Origin: Phycisphaerales bacterium
Lineage (GTDB): Bacteria; Planctomycetota; Phycisphaerae; Phycisphaerales; UBA1924
Assembly (NCBI GenBank): GCA_020845755.1
Contig: JADLFE010000004.1
Location: 83,293-147,292, forward strand
Reading direction: 5' to 3'
DNA: 64,000 bases
A program made the position numbers and the translations under genes. The notes under the pieces are model-generated. The model ran no database searches, was not told the origin of the DNA, and worked only from the letters and a program-made list of their open reading frames with translations. Positions 32,907 through 41,870 of this stretch are shown here, piece by piece. The number at the start of each line of letters is the position of its first letter. Within the stretch, counting starts at the first letter, position 1.

Positions 32907-34892
32907 TCAGCGCACGCCAGGCTCAACCAGCATCGCGCCCGCGAGGATCGGCGATGTCAGGAGGGAGCGCGAGCGATCGAGCACGGTGACGACCTGCCAG
33001 ACGCCGGAGTCCACCGACGCATGCGCCCGCTGGTACCCGCCGCCAGGAAGGACGATCTCGAGGTCGGACATCGAGACGGGGTTCATACCCACCTCGCGTT
33101 GATTCCCGGCAGCGCCGATCGCCCCCGCCGCAATGATCGGCGACAACTGCATGATCGCGCCCAGCGCGCCCCCCGCGTTCACGAGCATCGAACGATCCGC
33201 GTGGGTATCAACCACATAGTTCTGCCCGTCCCAATACCCGACCTGGATCGACGGGAGCACCCCGCTCGACAACTCGCGATACGTGGGAACAAGCAGCCCA
33301 ACGCTCCGCCCTTCCCCATGCATGGGCGGCGTCGACATCGCGTTGGACACGCCCGAACCCAGCATGCTCACCAGCGGATAGCCCGCGTGCAGCATCCGGC
33401 TCGTATCGATGAACGTGAGCGACGTCACCCCGTTGTGCTTCTTCCGCAGCGACGCCACGCCGGGCACCCCAGCCAGCCCCGCGTCACCCTTCCCCGCGGC
33501 CTGCAACGCCGCCGCCAGCGTCGCCTGCGGCGTCACACCCACGATGAACCAACTCTCCGTCGCCGCATACGTCAGTTCCAGCGGGATCGGCAGCCCGTGG
33601 AACCGCAGGCTCATCAGTTCAACCCCCTGCTCCTTCCACGAACGGACCCGCAGGTACCGCCCGACCTCGTTGTTCTGCGCCAACGCCGCGTTGGCAAACG
33701 CAACCAACTTGGCGTGCGCCTCCACAAACTTCGCACGGTCCTTGTAGTTCAACATCGCCACCATCGAACCGATCGAACCCCCGCCCGTCGCGTCCGAGGC
33801 GTAGTAGCCGAACGTATCGCCGAGCGCATCGAGCACATCGACCTTCAGATCAACGCCGGTCATCTGCTTGAACTGCTCCAGCCCCTGCCCCGCCTCCGGC
33901 GACTGGCTCACCACTTGATCCAGCGTGCGACGCAGCGTGGACAGCCCGCCCCGGCTCATCGACGCCCACGTCGCATCGCCGGGAATGATCTTGAGTTCCG
34001 CGTCGCTCAACGCCTCCTTGCCGAACCCAAGCCGCTCCGCGTACGGCGCGGCATCCACCACGCTCAAACGCGTGAGCGAGTCTTCCTTCGTGTACCCGGC
34101 CTCGTAACGCACCTTGATCGCGTTCTGCCCGATCAGACCCGATCCCGACAACTCCCCCATCATCTGATTCAATTGCGGGTTCTGCGGGCCCGCCGCCATC
34201 TGCGCGAAACTGGCCAGCGGCGTCAACGCGCTGAAATCAATCTCCCCCGACACGTACGCGTCTGGAATCGTCGTCTTCGGCACGTTCGCAAACGCCGAAT
34301 CAGGATTGTCCAGCGTCCCCACGATGATCTCGTACTTCCAACCGTCCACGCCCTGACGAGGCCCGTAACTCACCCGCGCAAAGTTCGGGATCTGCGTGTC
34401 GTCCATCGTCGCGATCCGCTTGTTCCCGACCGGCGCCGGAGGCAGATTCGCGCCCGCCAGCATCGCCTTGATCTGCGCGTGCGCCACCTCCGCCGATTTC
34501 TGATCCTCAAAGTCCGCGCTGAACACGATCCCGTAGTTGTACAACCCGTCCGCCACGTTCCCCGCATTCAGCGTGATCGCCACGTGACCAGGCCGAGACA
34601 GCGTCGATATGACCGTGTTGAGCGCGCCCGCTGCCTGCTCGTTGAACTGACCGTTCGACTCCTTGGGGATCTCGTTGACGCGCGCGGGGAGCATCTTCAG
34701 CGCCTCCGCGAAACGCTGGTCCTTGGCATCCACAAGCCAGCGATTGAGGGCCGCGTGCTTCATCACGAACAACGTCTGCACCTTCGGCGGCTCGACCTCC
34801 GGACGAGCGATCGCGCTCCCCGCGAGACAAACCACCGAAAGGCCAACCACTCCCGCGCGAAGAATCTGGCGAGGCCGCGTGATGCTGTTCAT
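32907..34892 (-). CDS. large exported protein of unknown function (DUF3352-like)
   Basis: Predicted 661-residue protein with a Sec signal peptide (about 1-29, AGVVGLSVVCLAGSAIA). The mature part has no cysteine-rich, metal-binding or known catalytic motif that I recognise. It alternates segments such as ALNTVISTLSRPGHVAITLN, NYGIVFSADFEDQKSAEVAH and DVLDALGDTFGYYASDATGG, a pattern like that of DUF3352-type exported proteins of planctomycetes and cyanobacteria. The ATG at 34892 is chosen because GGGAG lies nearby upstream and it gives a canonical signal peptide; an in-frame ATG 23 codons earlier would put a polar stretch before it. Possibly a periplasmic or surface protein; function not inferred. 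Confidence 0.6.
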   Translation of the reverse strand: MNSITRPRQILRAGVVGLSVVCLAGSAIARPEVEPPKVQTLFVMKHAALNRWLVDAKDQRFAEALKMLPARVNEIPKESNGQFNEQAAGALNTVISTLSRPGHVAITLNAGNVADGLYNYGIVFSADFEDQKSAEVAHAQIKAMLAGANLPPAPVGNKRIATMDDTQIPNFARVSYGPRQGVDGWKYEIIVGTLDNPDSAFANVPKTTIPDAYVSGEIDFSALTPLASFAQMAAGPQNPQLNQMMGELSGSGLIGQNAIKVRYEAGYTKEDSLTRLSVVDAAPYAERLGFGKEALSDAELKIIPGDATWASMSRGGLSTLRRTLDQVVSQSPEAGQGLEQFKQMTGVDLKVDVLDALGDTFGYYASDATGGGSIGSMVAMLNYKDRAKFVEAHAKLVAFANAALAQNNEVGRYLRVRSWKEQGVELMSLRFHGLPIPLELTYAATESWFIVGVTPQATLAAALQAAGKGDAGLAGVPGVASLRKKHNGVTSLTFIDTSRMLHAGYPLVSMLGSGVSNAMSTPPMHGEGRSVGLLVPTYRELSSGVLPSIQVGYWDGQNYVVDTHADRSMLVNAGGALGAIMQLSPIIAAGAIGAAGNQREVGMNPVSMSDLEIVLPGGGYQRAHASVDSGVWQVVTVLDRSRSLLTSPILAGAMLVEPGVR

Positions 34893-35047
34893 ATCGTGCT
34901 CCCGGTCGGCGTTCCGACCCTTATGTGGACGTGAGACCGGCCCGGACTCTCGGGCCGCCATCGCTCTTCTTGAACACTTAGGGAAGGCCCCAAGCGGATT
35001 TCAGGGTCCGACAGGCGGCGGAATATCGCCGTACCATCAAGGCCCCG

Positions 35048-36163
35048 GTGGATAGTTGTACACCCAGCCGCGTGCTTTTGATTCGCCCAAGCGCACTTGG
35101 AGATGTCTGCCGTTCTGTCCCCGTCCTCGCGAGCCTCCGCCGCGCCTTCCCAAAGGCCACCATCGACTGGCTGGTCAACGACACGTTCTCCGCGGCGATC
35201 GAGCATCATCCGGCACTGTCAAACGTTGTTCCCTTTGCTCGCAAGGCACTCGGGGAGGGCCTCCGTCGCCTGAACACCCGCCCGACACGCGACTTCCTCG
35301 CCGGATTGCGACGAACAAACTACGACCTCGTCGTCGACGCCCAGGGACTCTTCCGTTCCGGATTCTTCGCCCGTGCAACTGGCGCCCAGCGACGCGTTGG
35401 CTTTGCCAACGCTCGCGAACTCGGCTGGGCATTCATGACCGAACGACATGAGGTCGACCGCGGAATGCACACCGTCGACCGGATGCTCAAACTCCTCGAA
35501 CTCGCCGCCATCCCACCCGTCCCCGATATGCGCCTCTACTCGGACGCGCCCCATCGAGATGCCATCGCACGCTTGATCGGCGAGGGCGACCGGCCCATCG
35601 TCATCGCCCCCACCAGCCGCTGGCCCGGTAAACAGTGGCCCGCCGACCGCTTCGCCGCTCTCACGCGACACCTCGTCTCACGCGGGCACCGCGTCGCCGT
35701 CGTCGGCGCCCCGTCCGAACGCGAGCAGTGCGCCGAACTCCTCTCCATCGCCGCCGAAGACATCCGCGTCCTCGATCTGGTCGGCAAAACCGGCGTCGCG
35801 GGCCTCATGGCCCTCATCGAGCAGTGCCCGCTGGTCGTCGCCAACGACTCCGCCCCGCTCCACATCGCCGTGGGCTTCGATCGCCCGCTCGTCGCCCTCT
35901 TCGGACCCACCAGGATCGCCACCGTCGGACCCTACCGACGCGACAACGACGTGATTCAGCACGTCCGCGACGACGACTCCATGGACCACAAGAACCAAGC
36001 AAGCGGCCGCACGCTCATGGCGCGCATCACCACCGCGGAAGTGATCGAGGCAACAGAACGCCGCCTCGCGCGTTCCTCCAACGACCACCGCCCTCATCAC
36101 GCCGACACCCGCCCAGACCAGGATCAGCCCCCATCGCACCGATCCGCGACCCGACCCACTTAG
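35048..36163 (+). CDS. glycosyltransferase family 9 (heptosyltransferase-like)
   Basis: Predicted 371-residue GT-B enzyme of the ADP-heptose:LPS heptosyltransferase family. VLLIRPSALGDVCRSVPVLASL is cut here to its key part LIRPSALGDVCRSVPVL, the N-terminal hallmark; DLVVDAQGLFRSG and FANARELGWAF resemble WaaC (heptosyltransferase I); VIAPTSRWPGKQWPADRF and VANDSAPLHIAVGFDRP with ALFGPT form the nucleotide-sugar site. It would add a sugar to lipopolysaccharide core or another surface glycan. Start is GTG (TACCAT ten bases upstream, no Shine-Dalgarno). The last 30 residues are polar and proline/His-rich. It overlaps the convergent carboxypeptidase by four bases at the stop codons. Confidence 0.88.
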   Translation: MDSCTPSRVLLIRPSALGDVCRSVPVLASLRRAFPKATIDWLVNDTFSAAIEHHPALSNVVPFARKALGEGLRRLNTRPTRDFLAGLRRTNYDLVVDAQGLFRSGFFARATGAQRRVGFANARELGWAFMTERHEVDRGMHTVDRMLKLLELAAIPPVPDMRLYSDAPHRDAIARLIGEGDRPIVIAPTSRWPGKQWPADRFAALTRHLVSRGHRVAVVGAPSEREQCAELLSIAAEDIRVLDLVGKTGVAGLMALIEQCPLVVANDSAPLHIAVGFDRPLVALFGPTRIATVGPYRRDNDVIQHVRDDDSMDHKNQASGRTLMARITTAEVIEATERRLARSSNDHRPHHADTRPDQDQPPSHRSATRPT

Positions 36164-38490
36164 TTCTCGAACTCCTCCGCGAACGCGTCGTAATCCAACG
36201 CGTTCACGAACCCGTCGAGGTTGAAGTCGGCACGCGCGTCCCCGCTCTCAAACCACTCCGCGAACAGGTCATAGTCCAGGCCGTTCACGAATCCATCCCC
36301 GTTGATGTCCGCCGGGTCGCGCGGGCACGCCGCCACCACCACCTTCACATCATCGACCGCCGCCTCGACAACCGAGCCCCCGCCCTGGTCCTGCGCCACG
36401 AATCGGATCTTCATCGTCTCGCTCGGCGCCACCACCGAATCCACCGTGAAACTCTTGTACACCCACGCCCCGGCGTTCTCCGTCACCGTCTCCAGCGTGT
36501 GCCACGTCGCGCCGTTGTCGTTCGAGATCTCGACCGGCATCGTGTCGCTGCTCGGGTTGCTCCCCTGGTTGTTCGAATACCACCGCCAGTAACTCACGAT
36601 CGTGCCGCGCCGCACCACGTCCCCGGGCACCAGCCCGCTGAACGTCGGCGACGTCAGCGTCGTCTTCCCGCCGTCGATGTCATAGTCCCCAACCGCCCCG
36701 CCGCGCCCGTCGGTCACGAAGCACTTGGTCCCGCTGGCCGTGTGATCATCGCCGGGCTGGGCCGCCGTCGCCACCGGATCCGCGACCTCCCACTTGCCCG
36801 TCGTCGCGTTGTCGCCCGCCGTCGTCAGCGACCACCCGCTGTTCACCTCGCACGGATCATCGACCTTCACTGTTATCTCCGCCGCGGGCGCTATGAAGGA
36901 GCCCGTCGGCGCATCCGCCGGCAATCGCACCACCTTCCCGCTCGTCGTCGACGCCTCCACGTAGAACTCAACTCCCGTGCCGCACCACGCCGCGGGCAGC
37001 GTCGCGCTGTACATCGACCCGCCCAACGACGTCAGCGCCGTCGACGCATACGTCCCCGACCCCACCCGCGCATACGACTTCAGCGACGAAGCGTTCAGCG
37101 TCTCGCCCGGCGACGCGACGATGCTCACCCGCACGCTGCTCGTCGCGTTCGCATCCACGAACGCCGGCACCCCGTCCGGGAGCGAGATCTTCGCCGGGAA
37201 CGCGATCGCGCTCGCCAACTCGGTCATCCCCGCCATGATCTCCTCGCCGTTGGGAATGATCTGGTCCGCCGGAAGCACAAACCCATACGTCCCCGTGTCG
37301 CGAAGTTCGATTCCCCACGAATAGATCTTCCGCGGCGTGCTCCCCGCACCGTAATACCAGTCCCCGCTCGCACCTGACGCCGGATAGATCGTCGTGTACG
37401 TCGGCCCGGCGTCGTAGAACTGCCCGTGAACGCCCTGGATCGCACCCTGCATCGACGCGTTCAACTGATCAAAGATCGCCGCGTCAGGCGGGAGCACGCT
37501 CGTGTAACTCCACGGCGAAAGAAGCAACTGCGAATAACTGTGGAAGTCGATCGCAACGCGCAACCGCGGGTTCGCCAGCACCAGGTCTCGCATCACCTGC
37601 GTCTCAGGCTCGCTGAACGCCGAAGGCCCGCGATACGTATCGTCGCTCGGGTTCGTACTCGCCCCCTCACCGCCCCACTGATACCCCCAGTTCCGGTTGA
37701 GATCGACTCCGTACGACCCTCCGTTGTTCCGACGGTTCTTCCGCCACAGGCGATTCGTTGTCCACGTGTACTCATAGCCGTCGGCGTTCACCACAGGAAC
37801 GATCACGAACTCCACCCGATCCAGGAGCGCCTTGGAAATCCCGCCCGATCCATACTGCATCAGAAACTGATCACCAAGGAACATGCTCACCATCGGGCTG
37901 ATCCACTCACGCGCGTGCTGCGCACCGTGCCACAACAACTGCGGCCGGCTTGCCTTCGGAAACTCCGCCGAATCCGGGCCCGTGATCTTCACCCCCCTGA
38001 TCGCGCGATTCTCAAGCGAGGTTCCCGCCGTGAATGTCGTCACCAGCCCCGGATACGCAGCCGCCCACGCGTTCAACTGCGTGTTGATCTCCGCCAGCGT
38101 CTTGTAGTTCTGGAACCACGAGAGATCACGCTGCTGACGCCGCCGCAGAACCTCCGCACGCTCCGCCTCGATCAGGCCCTGGACATCCGCGATCAGTACC
38201 CGCGTCGGAAGCCCAAGCCCCTCCAGCGCCGCCTGCCTGGCGGGCGATACCTGCACATCAAGATCGCCCAGCCCCGGGCTGTGCGTCCATACATCATCCG
38301 CCAGGCTCGTCACAGCCAGATACTCGCGAGCGTCCTTCACCGTCACGCGGTACACCTTGTGCCCATCAAACCGCGCCACCGGCTCCGTCGCGCCCGCCTC
38401 GATCTGCCCCAACGCCATCGATCCCATCGCCGTGACGATCAAACCGGCGATCAGCGTCGCCACCGCGGTCCTGCTGCTCTTCATGTTCAT
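36160..38490 (-). CDS. exported zinc carboxypeptidase (M14) with C-terminal EF-hand/dockerin-like module
   Basis: Predicted 776-residue secreted metallopeptidase. Signal peptide (about 1-29) and a propeptide (to about 120) precede the M14 domain. Zinc ligands are His192 and Glu195 (HAREW) and His317 (DFHSYSQ); substrate Arg in NRNW (266) and the catalytic Glu395 in GIELRDTG are present, so it should be active. A beta-sandwich region follows (about 540-720), then two EF-hand-like repeats, DINGDGFVNGLDYDLFAEWF and a second DFNLDGFVNALDYDAFAEEF. The same tail ends the SGNH hydrolase 2 kb away. The second ATG (codon 3) has better Shine-Dalgarno spacing (GGGAG then six bases) than the first. Confidence 0.92.
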   Translation of the reverse strand: MNMKSSRTAVATLIAGLIVTAMGSMALGQIEAGATEPVARFDGHKVYRVTVKDAREYLAVTSLADDVWTHSPGLGDLDVQVSPARQAALEGLGLPTRVLIADVQGLIEAERAEVLRRRQQRDLSWFQNYKTLAEINTQLNAWAAAYPGLVTTFTAGTSLENRAIRGVKITGPDSAEFPKASRPQLLWHGAQHAREWISPMVSMFLGDQFLMQYGSGGISKALLDRVEFVIVPVVNADGYEYTWTTNRLWRKNRRNNGGSYGVDLNRNWGYQWGGEGASTNPSDDTYRGPSAFSEPETQVMRDLVLANPRLRVAIDFHSYSQLLLSPWSYTSVLPPDAAIFDQLNASMQGAIQGVHGQFYDAGPTYTTIYPASGASGDWYYGAGSTPRKIYSWGIELRDTGTYGFVLPADQIIPNGEEIMAGMTELASAIAFPAKISLPDGVPAFVDANATSSVRVSIVASPGETLNASSLKSYARVGSGTYASTALTSLGGSMYSATLPAAWCGTGVEFYVEASTTSGKVVRLPADAPTGSFIAPAAEITVKVDDPCEVNSGWSLTTAGDNATTGKWEVADPVATAAQPGDDHTASGTKCFVTDGRGGAVGDYDIDGGKTTLTSPTFSGLVPGDVVRRGTIVSYWRWYSNNQGSNPSSDTMPVEISNDNGATWHTLETVTENAGAWVYKSFTVDSVVAPSETMKIRFVAQDQGGGSVVEAAVDDVKVVVAACPRDPADINGDGFVNGLDYDLFAEWFESGDARADFNLDGFVNALDYDAFAEEFEN

Positions 38491-38751
38491 CTCCCGCTCT
38501 CGCGATCAATTGACGTCCGGCCGACCGGGCTCGGGCGACCATACCTCTCTTCGGGCCCCGCCCGCCCTCTGTTGCCCGCGATCCAAACTCGGCCCGTGGG
38601 CCACGACCCGGTTTCGACCATTCTCCTCCAAATCGGGTGGCGTTCAAGCCCCGTTCACCTCGCTCGTGCGCAATATCGCGGTGATGCACCAATTTCGCCC
38701 CTCAAGACTTGCGGCCGCCCCTCCGCTCGATCAGAATCGCTCCCAAGGACC

Positions 38752-40569
38752 ATGACCACTCCCCGAACAAACCCGTTCCACACACTCCCGTACACCCCCG
38801 GCCCCGGCGTACTCGCCTGCCTCCTCCTCGCCCTCACTACCCTCCTCCTCCCCGTGCGGACGCTCGCGCAGGTCGAGGGTTTCGAATTCAAGAAGGGATT
38901 CGCCAAGGTGTTCGAAAACGGTGCCGTCGCCGCGGATCATTCCATCGCAAGCCAGGCCGGCGCCGAGATCCTCCGCGCCGGCGGAAACGCCATCGACGCC
39001 GCCGTCGCTACCTCGCTCACCCTCTCGATCGTCCGCCCCTACTCCTGCGGAATCGGCGGCGGCGGGTTCATGATCGTCCACCTCGTCGATCACCCGACCC
39101 ACCCCCCCATCGACATCGCCATCAACTACCGCGAGCAGTGCCCCGCCGCCTACGGCCCGGACTACTTCGAAAAGTGCGACCTCGCCGGGCTCGGTGAGCA
39201 CACCAGCACCCACGGCGGGCGCGCCGTCGCCATCCCCGGCACCGTCGCCGGGCTCCTCCACGCGCTCGATCTCTACGGCACGATGACGCGCGAACAGGTC
39301 TTCGCGCCCGCCATCCGCGCCGCCGAAGAGGGCTTCCTCGTCGACGACCACTACGCCATCAGCATCCGCGAGCCCGAGGTCATGGGCTTCCTCAAAGACC
39401 GCCCCGATCGACAGGCACAATTCTCGTTCATCTGGAATCGCTTCCTGAATCGCGGCGAAATCAATGTCGGCGATCGCATCCGCCTCCCCGAGCAGGCTGC
39501 GGCGCTGCGCCTCATCGCACGCGACGGCAAGAACGCGTTCTATAAGGGCCCCATCGCCGAATCGATCGTCAAGGCCGTTCGACTCGCCGGCGGCGAGATG
39601 ACGCACGCGGACCTGGAGAACTTCAAGGTCGTCGAGTCCGAGCCGCTCCGTGCCGACTTCATGGGCCGACAACTCATGATGATGCCGCCGCCCTCGTCCG
39701 GCGGGATCGCCGTCGCCCAGGTCTTTGATATCCTCGAATCTCGCCCCGAACTGACGCGCAGCGGCGCCAACAGCGTTTCATATATCCATGGCGTCACCGA
39801 GGCTCTCAAGCACGCCTTCGCCGATCGCGCCCGCTACGTCGCCGATCCCGCGTTCGTACCCGTCCCGACTGGAATGCTCCTCTCCCCCGCGTACATCCGC
39901 GCCCTGGCCAATCGCATCGATCCAACGCGGACCTTCGACGCGGCGCAGTACGGCGGGCCGCAGGACGCCAATCACCTTCCCGAAGATCACGGCACCAGCC
40001 ACCTCTGCGTGGTCGATGCCAAGGGCAACGCCGTTGCGTGTACCGAAACCATCAACCTCATCTTCGGCTCTCTCACCTGCGCCGAGCCGTACGGGTTCAT
40101 CCTGAACAACGAGATGGACGACTTCGTGACGCGGCGCGGGACGGCCAACGCCTTCGGGCTCGTCGAGTCTGAGAAGAACATGCCATCGCCTGGAAAGCGG
40201 CCGCTCTCGTGCATGTCGCCGATCATCGCGGTGGACGATCAAGGCGTCGCGCTGGTGACGGGCGCGGCGGGCGGGCCGCGGATCATCACCAGCACCGTGC
40301 AGGTCGCGCTCAACGTGCTGCAATGGGATCTCTCGGCCGAGCAGGCGATGCTCCTGCCTCGCTTCCACCACCAATGGACGCCCAACAAATTGCAGTTGGA
40401 AGAATCACTCCGCGGCGAAACGCTGGAACAAGAACTGGTGAAACTCGGGCACGAGGTGACGACACGCAAGGCTGTCGGCAACGCGCAACTCATCCGGCGC
40501 GCCAAGAACAGCAAGGGCTACGAGGCGGCGTGCGATCCGCGGAAGGGCGGCCTGCCGGCTGGGCATTGA
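38752..40569 (+). CDS. ggt: exported gamma-glutamyltransferase
   Basis: Predicted 605-residue Ntn-hydrolase that cleaves gamma-glutamyl bonds of glutathione and related peptides in the periplasm. Signal peptide about 1-40. GNAIDAAVATSLTLSIVRP, SCGIGGGGFMIVH and MMMPPPSSGGIAVAQVF are family hallmarks. The autoprocessing and catalytic threonine is in HGTSHLCVVDAKGNAVA, where the chain should split into large and small subunits; GKRPLSCMSPIIA and GAAGGPRIITSTVQV line the glutamate site. The ATG follows AAGGACC. The open frame upstream of it is antisense to the carboxypeptidase and not part of the gene. Confidence 0.93.
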   Translation: MTTPRTNPFHTLPYTPGPGVLACLLLALTTLLLPVRTLAQVEGFEFKKGFAKVFENGAVAADHSIASQAGAEILRAGGNAIDAAVATSLTLSIVRPYSCGIGGGGFMIVHLVDHPTHPPIDIAINYREQCPAAYGPDYFEKCDLAGLGEHTSTHGGRAVAIPGTVAGLLHALDLYGTMTREQVFAPAIRAAEEGFLVDDHYAISIREPEVMGFLKDRPDRQAQFSFIWNRFLNRGEINVGDRIRLPEQAAALRLIARDGKNAFYKGPIAESIVKAVRLAGGEMTHADLENFKVVESEPLRADFMGRQLMMMPPPSSGGIAVAQVFDILESRPELTRSGANSVSYIHGVTEALKHAFADRARYVADPAFVPVPTGMLLSPAYIRALANRIDPTRTFDAAQYGGPQDANHLPEDHGTSHLCVVDAKGNAVACTETINLIFGSLTCAEPYGFILNNEMDDFVTRRGTANAFGLVESEKNMPSPGKRPLSCMSPIIAVDDQGVALVTGAAGGPRIITSTVQVALNVLQWDLSAEQAMLLPRFHHQWTPNKLQLEESLRGETLEQELVKLGHEVTTRKAVGNAQLIRRAKNSKGYEAACDPRKGGLPAGH

Positions 40570-40672
40570 GGATTCACGGCGAAGGTCGCTGAGGCGCGCG
40601 GAGAAGAGAAGACTCCCATCGAAACGCAGAGAAGTAGAAACAGCACGAAAAGCAGGAAGAGGAGGAGAAGGC

Positions 40673-41854
40673 ATGAACATCAAGATCAATCGGATGTGGG
40701 CGGCGGGCTGGGTCTCGGGCTGTGCCGCGGCGTGGATGGTGGCCGCGGCCAGCGGGCAGGTGTCGCTGGGGGCCGCGGGCGACAGCCTCACCGATGAATA
40801 CGCCGAGGAAACGTACAACTACGCGATGAACTGGGTCCAGCAACTCGAGCAGTTTCGGGCGGTGGACCTTGGGCCGACGGCGGCCGAGGCCGGTCAGTCC
40901 GGCGGAACCTGGGGCGAACCGCGGCGCATGTACTTCAAGAACGACTGGGCCCGCTACGGCGCGACCTCGGCGTCGCTGCTCTCCGACGGGCAGCACACGG
41001 GCCTGGCGTCGATGGCGGCGGACATCGACCACGCCGTCATCGCGATCGGCGCCAATGACTTCTCGCCGACCAGCAGCGCCTACATCAACATCTACTTCGG
41101 CATCTGGAGCGCCTCGCAGATCACCAACTACGTCAACGGACGCATCGCCAACGTCACGACCGCGGTCAACACCGTGAGCAATTCGGGAATCAAGACCGTC
41201 CTCGTCGGGTTCCCTGACTACGGCGTGGCGCCGATCACCTACACCAGCGGCGTATACAACGACCCCGTCCGGCGCGAGCGCGTATCGACCGCGATCCGGC
41301 GAGTCAACGACGGGCTCAAGAGCCTCGCCCGCGCCAAGGGACTCCCGTATGTCGATCTCTACGGGCTCTCCTGGGCCATGTTCGGCTCGCACACCCAGCA
41401 CAACTCCACGCTCACCATCGGCGGCGTGAGCATCAACCTCCTCGAAAACGACACGACCTCCCACTCCAACCCGCTGGCGGGGTTCGTCCACGACGGCGTA
41501 CACCCGCACACGACGTTGCAGGGCCTGTTTGCCAACGTCATGATGACCGCGCTCGACCTTGGCTACAACACCGGCTTCACCGCCTTCAGCGAGCAGGAGA
41601 TCCTTCAGCACGCGGGGCTCTCGTACGGCGGGTCGGACACCATCGCGGCCCAACTCGGCGCATGGACCGATTACATCGTGAACTTTGCGTGCCTGGCCGA
41701 CGTGAACGAAGATAGTTTCGTCAACGGGCTCGACTACGACCTCTTTGCCGAGTGGTTCGAGTCGGCGGACCCCCTCGCGGATTACAACGGCGACGGGTTC
41801 GTCAACGGGATCGACTACGACGAGTTCGCCGAGCAGTTCGAGTCCGGGTGCTGA
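40673..41854 (+). CDS. exported SGNH/GDSL hydrolase with C-terminal EF-hand/dockerin-like module
   Basis: Predicted 393-residue secreted esterase/lipase-like enzyme. Signal peptide (about 1-29, ending AASGQ). Block I GAAGDSLTDEY carries the catalytic Ser, block III AIGANDFSP the oxyanion Asn, and block V FVHDGVHPHTT the Asp-x-x-His pair. Substrate (acetylated glycan, lipid) unknown. The C-terminus DVNEDSFVNGLDYDLFAEWF plus DYNGDGFVNGIDYDEFAEQF is a pair of EF-hand-like loops nearly identical to that of the M14 peptidase nearby. A strong purine-rich Shine-Dalgarno (GAGGAGAAGG) precedes the ATG. It converges on pfkA with a 16-base gap. Confidence 0.88.
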   Translation: MNIKINRMWAAGWVSGCAAAWMVAAASGQVSLGAAGDSLTDEYAEETYNYAMNWVQQLEQFRAVDLGPTAAEAGQSGGTWGEPRRMYFKNDWARYGATSASLLSDGQHTGLASMAADIDHAVIAIGANDFSPTSSAYINIYFGIWSASQITNYVNGRIANVTTAVNTVSNSGIKTVLVGFPDYGVAPITYTSGVYNDPVRRERVSTAIRRVNDGLKSLARAKGLPYVDLYGLSWAMFGSHTQHNSTLTIGGVSINLLENDTTSHSNPLAGFVHDGVHPHTTLQGLFANVMMTALDLGYNTGFTAFSEQEILQHAGLSYGGSDTIAAQLGAWTDYIVNFACLADVNEDSFVNGLDYDLFAEWFESADPLADYNGDGFVNGIDYDEFAEQFESGC

Positions 41855-41870
41855 ACCAGCACTTCATCAC

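Noticed and set aside
37426..38751. A 442-codon upstream extension of the gamma-glutamyltransferase frame
   Set aside because: It is antisense to the M14 carboxypeptidase, is very Arg/His-rich, and the ATG at 38752 begins a proper signal peptide.
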